60,854 bases of DNA from JACCYQ01 sp036675565 (GTDB lineage Bacteria; Bacteroidota; Bacteroidia; Chitinophagales; Chitinophagaceae): positions 1 to 60,854 of the forward strand of contig JAKFER010000060.1 of assembly GCA_036675565.1 (NCBI GenBank), in the 5' to 3' direction. Below the pieces are notes generated by a model. The model saw only the letters and a list, made by a program, of their open reading frames with translations, was not told where the DNA came from and searched no databases. Of this stretch, positions 1-8,630 are shown one piece after another. Numbering within the stretch: the stretch's first letter is position 1; each line of letters opens with the position of its first letter. A program made the position numbers and the translations under genes.

Positions 1-139
1 CTCTTAAATATTCGGTTGCTAATATGGCATCTTTGAATATGCCACCTAAGGTTAAAAACGGTACCTGTGCCACATAATCTGCCAACACCTTTGCAGCAAG
101 TGGTTCATCTTCTACAATAATGCAATTTATATCAGACAT
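1..139 (-). CDS. LytTR-type response regulator, N-terminal part only (cut by window edge)
   Basis: Only the first 46 codons are inside the window. The reading starts at ATG 139 and begins MSDINCIIVEDEPLAAKVL, the usual receiver-domain opening with the acidic pair (E10, D11) that helps bind the metal. Its start overlaps the stop of the upstream kinase gene by 8 bases (ATGTCTGA), so the two are translationally coupled and almost surely form one two-component system. LytTR output is inferred from the LytS-type partner; the DNA-binding domain is outside the window. Confidence 0.85.
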   Translation of the reverse strand, partial: MSDINCIIVEDEPLAAKVLADYVAQVPFLTLGGIFKDAILATEYLR

Positions 140-1187
140 GACTTGCAAGATTAATTTTTAAAGTTGCTATAAAGCTTCCCGTTTCCTGCTGCACGGTAAG
201 GTCATAGTCTGTGTAAAGTAACTCCAGTTGTCGCCTTAAGTTTGATAGTCCTATGTTTTCCTTTATACCTGGTGTAAGTTCTGTACCATCAACAGAATTT
301 TTTACAACAAACAACAATTGCCTTTTATCTACCGATAAATGAATATCAACAAAAGGAAATCCTCTTGTTTCCGAAACGCCATGTTTAAATGCATTCTCTA
401 CTAAAGGTATTAACAATAGCGGCGGCAAAGCCTGCTTCATATCTTCTACATTATGGTTAAAGTTGATGCGCAAAGATTCATCGTATCGAAGTTTCTCCAA
501 GCCAATGTAATCTGTCATGATCTTTATTTCCTGCTCAATAGCAATATAATTTCCGCTTGTTTCATACAACATGTAACGAAGGATCTTGGACAAACGTAAA
601 ATTGCTTCAGGAGCAAGGTCACTCTTATCTCTTGCCAGTGAATAAATATTGTTTAAAGTATTAAAAAGAAAATGCGGGTTGGTCTGGGACTTAAGATAAT
701 TTAATTCAGCTGCCTGTTTTTCTATCCGCAGTTTTTGCGTTGCCTGTTTTAATTTCTGGTAATAATATATATGCCGGATGATGCCAAAGAAAAATATGGA
801 TGCAACGGAAGAACCCATATGAAAACCTACTTCTTCATAGAAGTCGGTATCGTCGCGGTAAGAAGTATAAATATCTAATGCAATGCCAAATGCCCTCCAG
901 CCATACAATCCAAATGAATAAAGCATCAGCATTACCCAAATCAAAAAAATACCAACAAGAATATTGTAAAAAAGGTAGTCTCTCTTTTTAAAAATAAATG
1001 GAAGTACAAATTCGAATAAAAGGCAGTTAAGGCTAATAAGATAAACATCTCTCCATATCTCATTGACTGTTCTTTGCCAAAATGTTTCGGGGTGTTGAGC
1101 AATAATGGTCAGCTCCCAAAAAAAGAACCATGCAAGCCCTATCCACAGGTAAAGTATAAATCTTTGTTTGTTCAGCGTTGGCTTCAT
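132..1187 (-). CDS. LytS/YehU-type membrane sensor histidine kinase
   Basis: A 351-residue sensor kinase of the His_kinase (PF06580) group. About four hydrophobic membrane segments fill residues 5-140, followed by a short coiled coil. The phospho-acceptor motif NPHFLFN (His about 172) comes next, then the N box PLVENAFKHG (about 262-271) and the G-box-like NIGLSNLRRQLELLY near the end. I chose ATG 1187; an in-frame TTG at 1205 would add six residues. The stop overlaps the start of the regulator at 1-139, giving a coupled kinase-regulator operon on the minus strand. The signal sensed cannot be read from the sequence. Divergent from the haloperoxidase gene. Confidence 0.9.
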   Translation of the reverse strand: MKPTLNKQRFILYLWIGLAWFFFWELTIIAQHPETFWQRTVNEIWRDVYLISLNCLLFEFVLPFIFKKRDYLFYNILVGIFLIWVMLMLYSFGLYGWRAFGIALDIYTSYRDDTDFYEEVGFHMGSSVASIFFFGIIRHIYYYQKLKQATQKLRIEKQAAELNYLKSQTNPHFLFNTLNNIYSLARDKSDLAPEAILRLSKILRYMLYETSGNYIAIEQEIKIMTDYIGLEKLRYDESLRINFNHNVEDMKQALPPLLLIPLVENAFKHGVSETRGFPFVDIHLSVDKRQLLFVVKNSVDGTELTPGIKENIGLSNLRRQLELLYTDYDLTVQQETGSFIATLKINLASHV

Positions 1188-1491
1188 GTTAATAAATGTC
1201 GGCAAAACTTTCTCTTTTTAAACTCCTGACTATAGAAGTTGAATTGTGGTATACAAGTAACGACAAAAAGCCAACGAATAAAAATTCAATGACGTTGTTA
1301 TTCTTACTCCAGTTTCTTAAATAGTCAGTTCCTGTTACAAACACCATCTGCAGTAAATGGTTATTTGTTGACGATGTTCTGCTGTTTATTGATGGTCGCT
1401 ACCACTGCTCCTGATATTTAAATATTGTTGCACAGGGATGCTTATTGATCTGAAAAAATTGAATAAAAACAACCATTTAAAAACAACTGAT

Positions 1492-2826
1492 ATGAAAAGT
1501 GTACTTCTCTTAATGACTCTTGCGGTTACGGTATTGTTTGCGAAATCGCAGACAAGTTTAAAAATGAATGCTGCAAATGATGAAGCAGCCAGCTGGCCAA
1601 CTTATTTCTTAAACAATAGTAACGGGATTACCATTGCACCACCACCCGGTAAAGATGCAACCAACGCAGAGTTACAAATCGTAAAACAAAAAGTGTCAAA
1701 TGTTAATGCAGCAAAATTGAAAGAGATAAAATACTGGGATGCCGGTGCACCTGCCTACCGCTGGAACCAGGTTGCCGGCAAATTAATATCCTGGAACGAT
1801 CCGGATCTTGCCCTGCGCTTTCCAACCACATGGGTCAACATTGCCATTTATGATGCAACAGTCATTGCATGGAAAGAAAAAGAAAAACATAAAAGAGAAC
1901 GCCCCAACGTGGCAGATGCGGGTGTAAAGACCCTGATCAATGCACCCCTTACCTATTCCTATCCTTGTGAACATACCGTAACAGCATCCGCTGCTGCACA
2001 TGTCCTGGGTTATTTTTTCCCTGCAAAAAAGGATTCACTCCTGCAATTAGCCAAAGCAGCTTCGCAAACCAGGATAGATGCAGGGGTACAATATCCCAGC
2101 GATGCAGAAGCAGGCTGGAAGTTAGGTGAACAAGTGGCGTTGCAAATTATTGAAAGAGCCAAAAAAGACGGCTCCCATATTAAATGGGATGGTAAAATGA
2201 ATACTGATCCAAAGAAATGGACAGGTCCTTATCCGTTAGGTATTACAAAGGCACAGCATGTTCCCTTATTCCTGAGATCCGTGGACCAGTTCAGGCCGGC
2301 GCCACCACCCGATTTTGAAAAAGAAATGATGGAAATGAAAAACTTCAAAAAAACATTCGCATCCAATTCCAATGCATATTTCTGGGCAAATACGCCATAT
2401 GATTTTTGGCAGGACATTGCCAATAAAAAAATCTTTGAATACCGGATGTCAGATGATGCACCAACTGTTGCCCGTATATATACATTGTTAGGCGTTGCCA
2501 GTAACGATGCTGCGATTGCAACCATGGATGCAAAGTATGCATACTGGGGAATCAGGCCATCGCAATATGACACAACTTATAAACCCCTGATAGGAACACC
2601 ACCGTTTCCGGGCTATCCGTCAGGACATGCCCTGGGTGCAGGAACATCCGCTGCAGTATTATCTTACTTTTTTCCCGAAGATGCAGCTTACTTTAATAAG
2701 CTTGCAGCAGCATGTGCAGAATCCAGGTTTGATGCAGGCATTCATTTTCGAACAGATAATGAAGTGGGACTGCAAATGGGAAAAGAGATTGGCAACTATA
2801 TTGTAAATGCCTGGATGAAAAAATAG
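1492..2826 (+). CDS. Exported vanadium-dependent haloperoxidase / PAP2-type phosphatase
   Basis: A 444-residue protein with a signal peptide (MKSVLLLMTLAVTVLFAKSQ). I prefer ATG 1492 over ATG 1438 because the signal peptide starts there. The C-terminal half carries the vanadate/phosphate pocket of the PAP2/haloperoxidase superfamily: K348 and R355-P (KYAYWGIRP), the SGH triad in GYPSGHALG (377-379), and ESRFDAGIHF with R412 and H418. The N-terminal half is a recognisable degraded copy: KRERP, YPCEHT (159-161) and TRIDAGVQY, where the acceptor His is Gln200. Members either oxidise halides with H2O2 or hydrolyse phosphate esters; sequence alone does not tell which. It is monocistronic, with a good terminator right after it. 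Confidence 0.85.
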   Translation: MKSVLLLMTLAVTVLFAKSQTSLKMNAANDEAASWPTYFLNNSNGITIAPPPGKDATNAELQIVKQKVSNVNAAKLKEIKYWDAGAPAYRWNQVAGKLISWNDPDLALRFPTTWVNIAIYDATVIAWKEKEKHKRERPNVADAGVKTLINAPLTYSYPCEHTVTASAAAHVLGYFFPAKKDSLLQLAKAASQTRIDAGVQYPSDAEAGWKLGEQVALQIIERAKKDGSHIKWDGKMNTDPKKWTGPYPLGITKAQHVPLFLRSVDQFRPAPPPDFEKEMMEMKNFKKTFASNSNAYFWANTPYDFWQDIANKKIFEYRMSDDAPTVARIYTLLGVASNDAAIATMDAKYAYWGIRPSQYDTTYKPLIGTPPFPGYPSGHALGAGTSAAVLSYFFPEDAAYFNKLAAACAESRFDAGIHFRTDNEVGLQMGKEIGNYIVNAWMKK

Positions 2827-2844
2827 GGAAGTGGTTATAAAACG

Positions 2845-2873
2845 AAAAACTCTTGAATTCAGGAGTTTTTTTT
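2845..2873 (+). terminator. Rho-independent terminator after the haloperoxidase gene
   Basis: AAAACTC and GAGTTTT flank a TGAATTCA core, forming an almost perfect hairpin that is followed by a run of eight T. It lies about 20 bases after the stop codon. Confidence 0.8.
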
Positions 2874-3052
2874 ACTAATGCCTTAAATCCAGGTGATTGC
2901 AGTAATTGTTAATGGTGATAATTTAAATTTTACGCAGTTGCTGATGTTCTGGTTTAATGTAAAATGCTGGAAAAAGATTGTTTCTTTGGGCTAACAAACA
3001 ATTGGGTTGTATGCTGCTTTAAGCTTCGTAAAAGAAAAAAAATCAAATAAAC

Positions 3053-3643
3053 ATGGAGAAACTCCTTTTTGATTACCTGTCACAGTACATAACGCTTTCT
3101 GATGAAGAAAAAAAAGCATTACTTGATTTAGACATTTTCAAACAATTCAAGAAAGGAACAATTCTTCTTAAAGAAGGAGAAATCTCAAATAGTGGTTATT
3201 TTGTTTTAAAAGGATGTATCAGAAGCTATTATGTCGTTGACGGAAATGAAAAATCAACCGCTTTTTATATTGAGGCGGAATCATTAGATCCTCCATGTAT
3301 TTTAAGCGGCAAACCGTCAGAATTTTTTGTATCCTGTGTAGAGAAATCGATACTTATCGTTCATAATAAAGAAATGGAAAAAATAATTTTTCAAAAATTT
3401 CCAAAATTTGAATCCTTATGCCGAATACTAACTGAAAAACTCCTGGCAAAGAACAAAGCAGAATTTGATGATTTTAAAATTTCTTCCCCTGAGCAACGCT
3501 ATTTGAATTTACTCCGGACAAGACCTGATTTATTACAGAGAATACCCCAATATCAACTCGCCAGTTTCCTGGGAATAACAGCGCAATCATTAAGCAGAAT
3601 GCGTAACAGGATAGTCAAAACTCCGGCTGCGATGCTGAATTGA
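3053..3643 (+). CDS. Crp/Fnr-family transcription regulator (cNMP-binding fold)
   Basis: 196 residues. Residues about 25-120 form a cyclic-nucleotide-binding beta roll (FKKGTILLKEGEISNSGYFV, then VLKGCIRSYYVVDGNEKS). The C-terminal part has a helix-turn-helix, YQLASFLGITAQSLSRMRNR (about 167-186), of the Bacteroidota Crp type. The canonical cAMP-contacting RxS motif is not visible, so a cAMP ligand should not be assumed. The target may be the next gene, an outer-membrane-type protein 81 bases downstream, but no operator was found. ATG 3053 is the only sensible start. Confidence 0.88.
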   Translation: MEKLLFDYLSQYITLSDEEKKALLDLDIFKQFKKGTILLKEGEISNSGYFVLKGCIRSYYVVDGNEKSTAFYIEAESLDPPCILSGKPSEFFVSCVEKSILIVHNKEMEKIIFQKFPKFESLCRILTEKLLAKNKAEFDDFKISSPEQRYLNLLRTRPDLLQRIPQYQLASFLGITAQSLSRMRNRIVKTPAAMLN

Positions 3644-3724
3644 TTTCTTAACTTAAGTGAACGAATAATAAAACAACGCACTGTTCCTTTGCATCTCAAT
3701 AAATTTTAATTATAAAATAAAAAG

Positions 3725-4345
3725 ATGCAAAAGAAAGTTATTCTATCGTTTATTCTGTTTTCAATGACCTTGTCTTCCACATATGCTCAGGATGCAGAAG
3801 ATTCTACTTACAAAAAATTCATCATTGGGAGTACATTCCTGATGTTAGGAAATTTTATTCCTAATGACCCAAATCGACCTGATTTTATACAATTAAATGT
3901 TGGATATAGGATAACACCTAAAGATGTTGTTTTCTTAGAATTTAAAACATCGAAGTTTAATTGGCCATTAGGTATGCCTTGGGAAAAATTATTTGATAGA
4001 GAGCGAGAAAACTTTCCAGGATATGTACGCCAAAAAGTAGTTGGATTAGCATACAATCGTTTTTGGTGGAAAGGATTATATACAGGTGTTCATGCAATGA
4101 ATGCTTTTCAAACATATAGAAATGAGGATAAAACAAAGATTACAAATGGATACACATTATTTATGACCTACCGTTTGGGTTACCAGGTTAAACTATTTAA
4201 AAACCGCTTCTTTATAGAGCCATCTGTTGGATTAACCCATTGGCCTGTAAAAACGAATACACCGGAATCTTTTAAATTAGAAGAAAGTAAATGGCCTAAC
4301 TACTTTGGTTGGGAACCAGGGCTTCATTTTGGAATTAACTTTTAG
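3725..4345 (+). CDS. Exported protein, probable outer-membrane beta-barrel, function unknown
   Basis: 206 residues with a clear signal peptide (MQKKVILSFILFSMTLSSTYAQ, cleavage after AQ). The mature part is rich in alternating aromatic and polar strands (for example GYTLFMTYRLGYQVKLF and FFIEPSVGLTHW) and ends in GLHFGINF. A terminal aromatic residue on the last strand is typical of outer-membrane barrels. I do not recognise the family. It follows the Crp-like regulator in the same direction and may be controlled by it. Confidence 0.75.
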   Translation: MQKKVILSFILFSMTLSSTYAQDAEDSTYKKFIIGSTFLMLGNFIPNDPNRPDFIQLNVGYRITPKDVVFLEFKTSKFNWPLGMPWEKLFDRERENFPGYVRQKVVGLAYNRFWWKGLYTGVHAMNAFQTYRNEDKTKITNGYTLFMTYRLGYQVKLFKNRFFIEPSVGLTHWPVKTNTPESFKLEESKWPNYFGWEPGLHFGINF

Positions 4346-4395
4346 ATTTTTTTGAGAGAGAATTCATGAGAATATAAGTCAAAGAATAACTAACC

Positions 4396-4424
4396 GCACC
4401 TTTTCACAAGGGGTGCAATTTTCA
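4396..4424 (+). terminator. Possible weak terminator
   Basis: GCACC and GGTGC flank a short hairpin whose inner pairs are T-G and T-A, with loop CAC. A short AATTTTC follows. The stem is only moderate and the T run is poor. Confidence 0.4.
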
Positions 4425-4486
4425 AACCTGGCATTGTGCTACATAGATTAAAATGCAAATACTATCAAATATTAAAAGCTCATTTT

Positions 4487-5014
4487 ATGAATAAATTTTA
4501 TTACTTTTTTATAGCAGCAGCAACATTATTTATCTTAATTAATTTAATTGGCTGCAAAACACCGTCAAATGATAAAGAATCAAATAAGAACACTTTCAAC
4601 CACTCAGCTAACATGGAAAGTGTAACATCTATACCCGATTCAGTAGTTCAGTATTTAATTCATTCTGCTGCCAAAGATTTTTATGATCATCAGCCACCAA
4701 CAGTTATTGATATTCGTAATGTAAAAGCTGGATTCATTTCATCCAACAATGACACGACTTACATCATATGTGGAGAGTTTTTATCTAAGGAGACAAAAGA
4801 TTGGGATTCATTTGAAACAATAAAAACATATGGCTATGAACAAAATATTGGTAACAGCTTTTATTGTCAGAAAGCAACTTTTGAAAAGACTGACAACAAC
4901 ATTCTTTCTGAAGCGCTTAAAAGTAAATTGAATCAACTTAGAAAAAGTACTGCCATTATTAAAGAGTATCCCTGGATAACAACAAAGCATTTCGTATTTG
5001 CTATTCTATGGTAA
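4487..5014 (+). CDS. Small lipoprotein, function unknown
   Basis: 175 residues. I start it at ATG 4487, where the hydrophobic stretch FIAAATLFILINLIGC begins; Cys near residue 23 sits in a lipobox (LIGC). The GTG at 4436 would put a long charged leader before the signal. The mature part has no motif I recognise: a short domain with VIDIRNVKAGFISSNNDTTY and a C-terminal helix ending in FAILW. It lies in a run of small exported proteins, all on the plus strand. Confidence 0.7.
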   Translation: MNKFYYFFIAAATLFILINLIGCKTPSNDKESNKNTFNHSANMESVTSIPDSVVQYLIHSAAKDFYDHQPPTVIDIRNVKAGFISSNNDTTYIICGEFLSKETKDWDSFETIKTYGYEQNIGNSFYCQKATFEKTDNNILSEALKSKLNQLRKSTAIIKEYPWITTKHFVFAILW

Positions 5015-5101
5015 CGGCTAATGTGATTAATTTTTAACCGGGCCAAAAGAAACATGAAATCTGAAGATCCATTATACCAGCTTTAAAGTTTAAATCCAGT
5101 G

Positions 5102-5611
5102 ATGACCAGGTACCTGATTTTACTACTGACATTTTTCATAAATTTTTCAATTATGGCACAGAACAACAAAGAAGTAGAAATTTTAAAGAGAATTGAATTA
5201 GATAGCTTTTCGAATCGAACAGCAATGGAAATGGGTTTAGCAATTATTGATTTAGCAAAAAAGAAAAACAAGAATATAGCGGTTCAAGTTGAAAGACTCA
5301 ATCACACCATTTTTTTGTATGTGGATGAGAACCTTCCTGCAGACAAACATGATTGGTTAAAAAGAAAGGCAAATGTGTCCAAACGTTTTGAACAAAGCTC
5401 TTTGAGTGTAAAGAATGATTTACTGAATGGAAATATGACTTTAAAAGAAACTTTCGCTCTTGACGATAAAGAATATTTAGCCAAAGGTGGATCCATCCCG
5501 GTTTTTGTAAAAAATGCAGGAATGATAGCCATCATAACTGTTTCAGGTTTGCACGATGAAGAAGATCATAAAATTATTATTGATGCTTTGAAAGAAAAAT
5601 TTTTTGAGTAA
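5102..5611 (+). CDS. UPF0303/HbpS-like (heme-binding-type) protein with a signal peptide
   Basis: 169 residues from ATG 5102 (GTG 5099 directly precedes it). After the signal-like MTRYLILLLTFFINFSIMAQ comes the UPF0303/GlcG-HbpS fold: helices with MEMGLAIIDLAKKKN, the strand IAVQVERLNHTIFLY, HDWLKRKANVSKRFEQSS, and the end segment IPVFVKNAGMIAIITVSGL followed by HDEEDHKIII. Family members are often cytosolic; here an N-terminal export signal is present. Heme binding is known for HbpS but not shown here. The gene stands between two unrelated small genes. Confidence 0.75.
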   Translation: MTRYLILLLTFFINFSIMAQNNKEVEILKRIELDSFSNRTAMEMGLAIIDLAKKKNKNIAVQVERLNHTIFLYVDENLPADKHDWLKRKANVSKRFEQSSLSVKNDLLNGNMTLKETFALDDKEYLAKGGSIPVFVKNAGMIAIITVSGLHDEEDHKIIIDALKEKFFE

Positions 5612-5632
5612 CAAACAAAACCCAACCCCAAG

Positions 5633-5983
5633 ATGATGCTATACCGGATAATTTCCAATGAAGAATGGATAACTTCTCAGGAAGAAGGTAAAGTGCCCCG
5701 TTGCAAGTCTGATGAACGCGAAGACTGTATTCATCTTACCAAATATGAGGATATTGTTTTGGTGACTAATAAGTATTTTATAAAGGAAGAAAAACCGGTG
5801 GTCATAGAAATTGATGCTGAGATTTTTAAGGAACAAATTACATGGGTTAATCCTACTACCGAAAAACCCTGGCATCAACCCAATTTATATTTAGAGAACA
5901 TTCCCTGCAATATTATTTCCAAATTTTGTCATTTAAATTTTAATGATCAGACCCAAACTTTTGAAATTCCCGAATTTTTTTAG
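5633..5983 (+). CDS. DUF952-like small protein
   Basis: 116 residues, no signal peptide. The order MLYRIISNEEW, then CIHLTKYEDIVLVTNKYF, then PVVIEIDAEIFKEQITWV resembles DUF952, whose members have a conserved 'IHCS' region and a long central strand; here the match is CIHLT. The C terminus diverges. It starts 21 bases after the preceding gene, so the two may be co-transcribed. Either of two consecutive ATG codons (5633, 5636) could be used. The function of DUF952 is not known to me. Confidence 0.65.
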   Translation: MMLYRIISNEEWITSQEEGKVPRCKSDEREDCIHLTKYEDIVLVTNKYFIKEEKPVVIEIDAEIFKEQITWVNPTTEKPWHQPNLYLENIPCNIISKFCHLNFNDQTQTFEIPEFF

Positions 5984-6076
5984 ATCAAAATATTCCTGAT
6001 TCAATATGTAGCAATACAAAACAATTAATGCATCTATTAATCCCATCTTGAAATATCACCATTAAATCATTTTTGA

Positions 6077-6643
6077 ATGAACGCTGTAAAAACAAATATT
6101 TTTTTACTATTCACAATTGGCATTTTCAATGCTTCTTGTGCCCAGGAATTAAAATCAACACAGAAGCCTATGGCCTCAGTGGATATCGCTTCCCTCTATA
6201 CGCCAGCCACGATTATAGCCGCTGCGCAACAAATGCCTGAAGAATTTTATTCCTTTCGCCCGACCCCTGAACTGCGAAGTTTTGGAGAGTTGATGGCTCA
6301 TATCGCTGAATCTAACTTCCAGATGGTGTCTATTGCAAAGGGAGAAGTCAATCCAATGTCAGAGGTAGCTCCTACTAAAACAGAAGTAATTGAAGCGCTA
6401 AAAAAATCCTTTGATTATGCTGCTGAGGCCAGGAAAAATATGACTACTGAGCAAAAAGAAAAAATGGTAAAATTTATGGGTGGAGATCAACCGGCAGGGA
6501 ATGTTATTGATTTTTCCGTTTTTCATTCCTTACAACATTATGGAAATGTAATTGTGTATATGAGATTGAAAGGGTTGGTTCCACCATCTTCCCAGGAAGG
6601 AAACCCGGGAAACGTTCCGGTTAAACAATCAACAAAGGAGTAG
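6077..6643 (+). CDS. DinB-superfamily protein with a signal peptide
   Basis: 188 residues. The N terminus (MNAVKTNIFLLFTIGIFNASCAQ) looks like an export signal, perhaps a lipobox-like NASC. The mature part has the DinB four-helix pattern: EEFYSFRPTPELRSFGELMAHIAES with a metal-type His, then a helix with FHSLQHYGNVIVYMR containing the paired His residues. DinB/YfiT proteins bind a metal through three His and some are thiol transferases; the reaction of this one is unknown. Export is unusual for the family, although I recall similar Bacteroidota cases. Confidence 0.8.
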   Translation: MNAVKTNIFLLFTIGIFNASCAQELKSTQKPMASVDIASLYTPATIIAAAQQMPEEFYSFRPTPELRSFGELMAHIAESNFQMVSIAKGEVNPMSEVAPTKTEVIEALKKSFDYAAEARKNMTTEQKEKMVKFMGGDQPAGNVIDFSVFHSLQHYGNVIVYMRLKGLVPPSSQEGNPGNVPVKQSTKE

Positions 6644-6875
6644 TATGCTAATTTTCAATTTTTATTATAGCTTTTTGGGATCGGGTTGTTAGTGTAATTT
6701 TTTGTAGAACGACAATTATTTATTTGAACATCATTACCTCATAAAAACACAAATATCACTATCAAATTCAGAGGTATTCCTGTGCAATTATTACAATAGG
6801 ATACCCAGATAATAATTTAGGAGAAGCCATGGTTAATATTTATATTTAATATATTCATCACCCAAAACTAACAAC

Positions 6876-7661
6876 ATGAAACCATACTTTCTCCTGCTAT
6901 TTGTCATGGCGGTTTTCACGGCTTGTGATAACAATACAAAAAAGGACACCACAGAAGACACTGTAATGACCTCTGACCTTTTACAACAAAACCTGAAAGG
7001 AAAAGTAAAAAGCATTACCGAAACAACTACGAATATAGATAGTGCTGGCGCAGAAAAACCAGACTCGCTTATCGCCTACACTTCCTATGATGAGAAGGGC
7101 TACCAAACAGCATTCCAAAAAAAGGACAGTTCGGGTAAAGTGGTTTCAGAAGAATTTGCCGAACGAAACGAGTCCGGTTTAGTTACCGAATTTGGCACAA
7201 AGAAAGACGGCAAAATAGTTTCACGTGTAGTAACCGAGATTAGCAATGATGGCCAATACCTTGGAGGAAAAAGATATGACTCTACAGGTAAACAAGATGG
7301 TTATTATAAAGACCTCATGCAAAATGAATATGCAATTGTGTACAGTGGCAAGCTTTACGATATGAATGACAAATTGAAAGAAACCTTTGATATGAAGTAC
7401 GATAAAACCCATTTCCTGGGAGGCAAAGTAACTGACAGTAGCGGCAAAACTACTTATGAAGGAACGGCTAAAGTGAATGATAAAGGCGACATGTCTGAGG
7501 AAGAATACACCTATGTAGAAGAAGGGAAATCAAAAGCAGAAAAGAAAACCTACAAATACGATAATTACGATGCCAAAGGCAACTGGACTCAACGAACCAC
7601 ATACGACGATAAAGGCAAACCCACACAGGTGGTTAAAAGAAGTTTAATGTATTATGAATAA
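6876..7661 (+). CDS. Lipoprotein with short repeats, function unknown
   Basis: 261 residues. The signal peptide MKPYFLLLFVMAVFTAC puts the lipid-bearing Cys at 17. The rest consists of loosely repeated 35-40-residue segments with a YD/DSSGK theme (YDEKGYQTAFQ, KDSSGKVVSEEF, YDSTGKQDGYYKD, DSSGKTTYEG, YDDKGKPTQVV), like the strand repeats of YD- or MORN-type surface proteins. I cannot give a function. It ends just before a very strong terminator, so it is the last gene of this block. Confidence 0.75.
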   Translation: MKPYFLLLFVMAVFTACDNNTKKDTTEDTVMTSDLLQQNLKGKVKSITETTTNIDSAGAEKPDSLIAYTSYDEKGYQTAFQKKDSSGKVVSEEFAERNESGLVTEFGTKKDGKIVSRVVTEISNDGQYLGGKRYDSTGKQDGYYKDLMQNEYAIVYSGKLYDMNDKLKETFDMKYDKTHFLGGKVTDSSGKTTYEGTAKVNDKGDMSEEEYTYVEEGKSKAEKKTYKYDNYDAKGNWTQRTTYDDKGKPTQVVKRSLMYYE

Positions 7662-7680
7662 GCTGATATAACTTTTTATT

Positions 7681-7714
7681 AAAGTTCCCCGGTTCTCCGG
7701 GGAACTTTTTTTTT
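7681..7714 (+). terminator. Strong rho-independent terminator
   Basis: A perfect 12-bp stem (AAAGTTCCCCGG / CCGGGGAACTTT) with loop TTCT is followed directly by a T run. It ends the transcript of the lipoprotein gene at 6876-7661. Confidence 0.93.
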
Positions 7715-7887
7715 AAGACATTGTTGGTGTTCAATCAAATACCTCCCGCCTATTTTTACGAATTCACCAACAACCAAACTCCAGGTATTTCCCGGGCAAT
7801 AAATGTCAATAGCCATAAACAACATTCCTGTATATTGCCAGTTCACCAACAAGCGGATTTAAAGTTTTCAAATAAAATATTCAACTT

Positions 7888-8067
7888 GAAGTGGGTGATG
7901 TGCCGTATTCATTCAACTCTATGATCATACTGCAATAGTTACATTTCATTTGGGTGAAGGGCAAAGTTCTCTGTACAGGAGAACAATTATTTTTTGTTAA
8001 GGAGAAAGAAGATTGGAAAATTGTTCACCTGCATGCATCTAAATCAGTTAAAGAAATAGACGAATAG
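7888..8067 (+). pseudogene. Remnant of a SnoaL/NTF2-like (DUF4440-type) gene
   Basis: Three frames must be joined to recover it: EVGDVPYSFNS at about 7888-7920, YDHTAIVTFHLG at 7920-7955, and an open stretch 7954-8067 reading VKGKVLCTGEQLFFVKEK followed by EDWKIVHLHASKS and a stop. The pattern 'hTAivtf..G ... W-K-I-V-H-L-H-x-S' is the usual C-terminal half of SnoaL-like domains. Two frameshifts and no start codon make it a dead gene. The assignment rests on a short motif. Confidence 0.5.
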
Positions 8068-8306
8068 CATTTCCATGAATAAAATAACCCAGGCAAAGTT
8101 CTTTCTCCGTTGTTAGAATTCAAATTAATTACATCTCACATTTTTTTACAATTACTCCAACAACCCATTCAAAAACTGCTTAAAAATAAATGGAAAAATA
8201 GTCCTGAATAAACAAAAATAATCTCTCCAAAAATCGAAAAGGTTATTTTTTATATGCATTTACGCATAGTGAATACTGTGAGATAAATTACTTTCCTTCA
8301 GGTGTA

Positions 8307-8630
8307 CTAATTACCTGATACCACTTTCACAATCCTGTACACCACCCTGGCACTTTGATGTGTTCTCATTTTAGTGAACATATCCATATTCTCAGGAAAT
8401 ACAGTTGCAGGATCCCAGGGTGTAAGCAGTGCATCCTGCAGGGTGCGGAACAGGTCGTAAGAGACGGTATTAAATTCCATATCTCCACCCGTTGGAGAGA
8501 GTACCATGGCATTATCAAAGAGTATCGAAGAGCCCAGCATAATAAAATTTAAATCGAAGTAGTTGGTCTGATTAATGCAGGTAGATTTTTTAAAGTGGAA
8601 GAATCCCCAATAACGGCGTAAAAAAACCAA
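8307..8630 (-). pseudogene. Possible C-terminal remnant of an unrecognised gene
   Basis: An open frame of 107 codons with no plausible N terminus. The last 50 residues look protein-like (SYDLFRTLQDALLTPWDP, then FPENMDMFTKMRTHQSARV and a KVVSGN end). The first part is low quality. A short frame with a similar end, KVVPGN, is found at 15193-15245 on the same strand. Could also be a chance frame. Confidence 0.3.

Noticed and set aside
7721..7924. 67-codon plus-strand frame after the strong terminator
   Set aside because: No signal peptide, motif or start context; it lies in a decayed interval.
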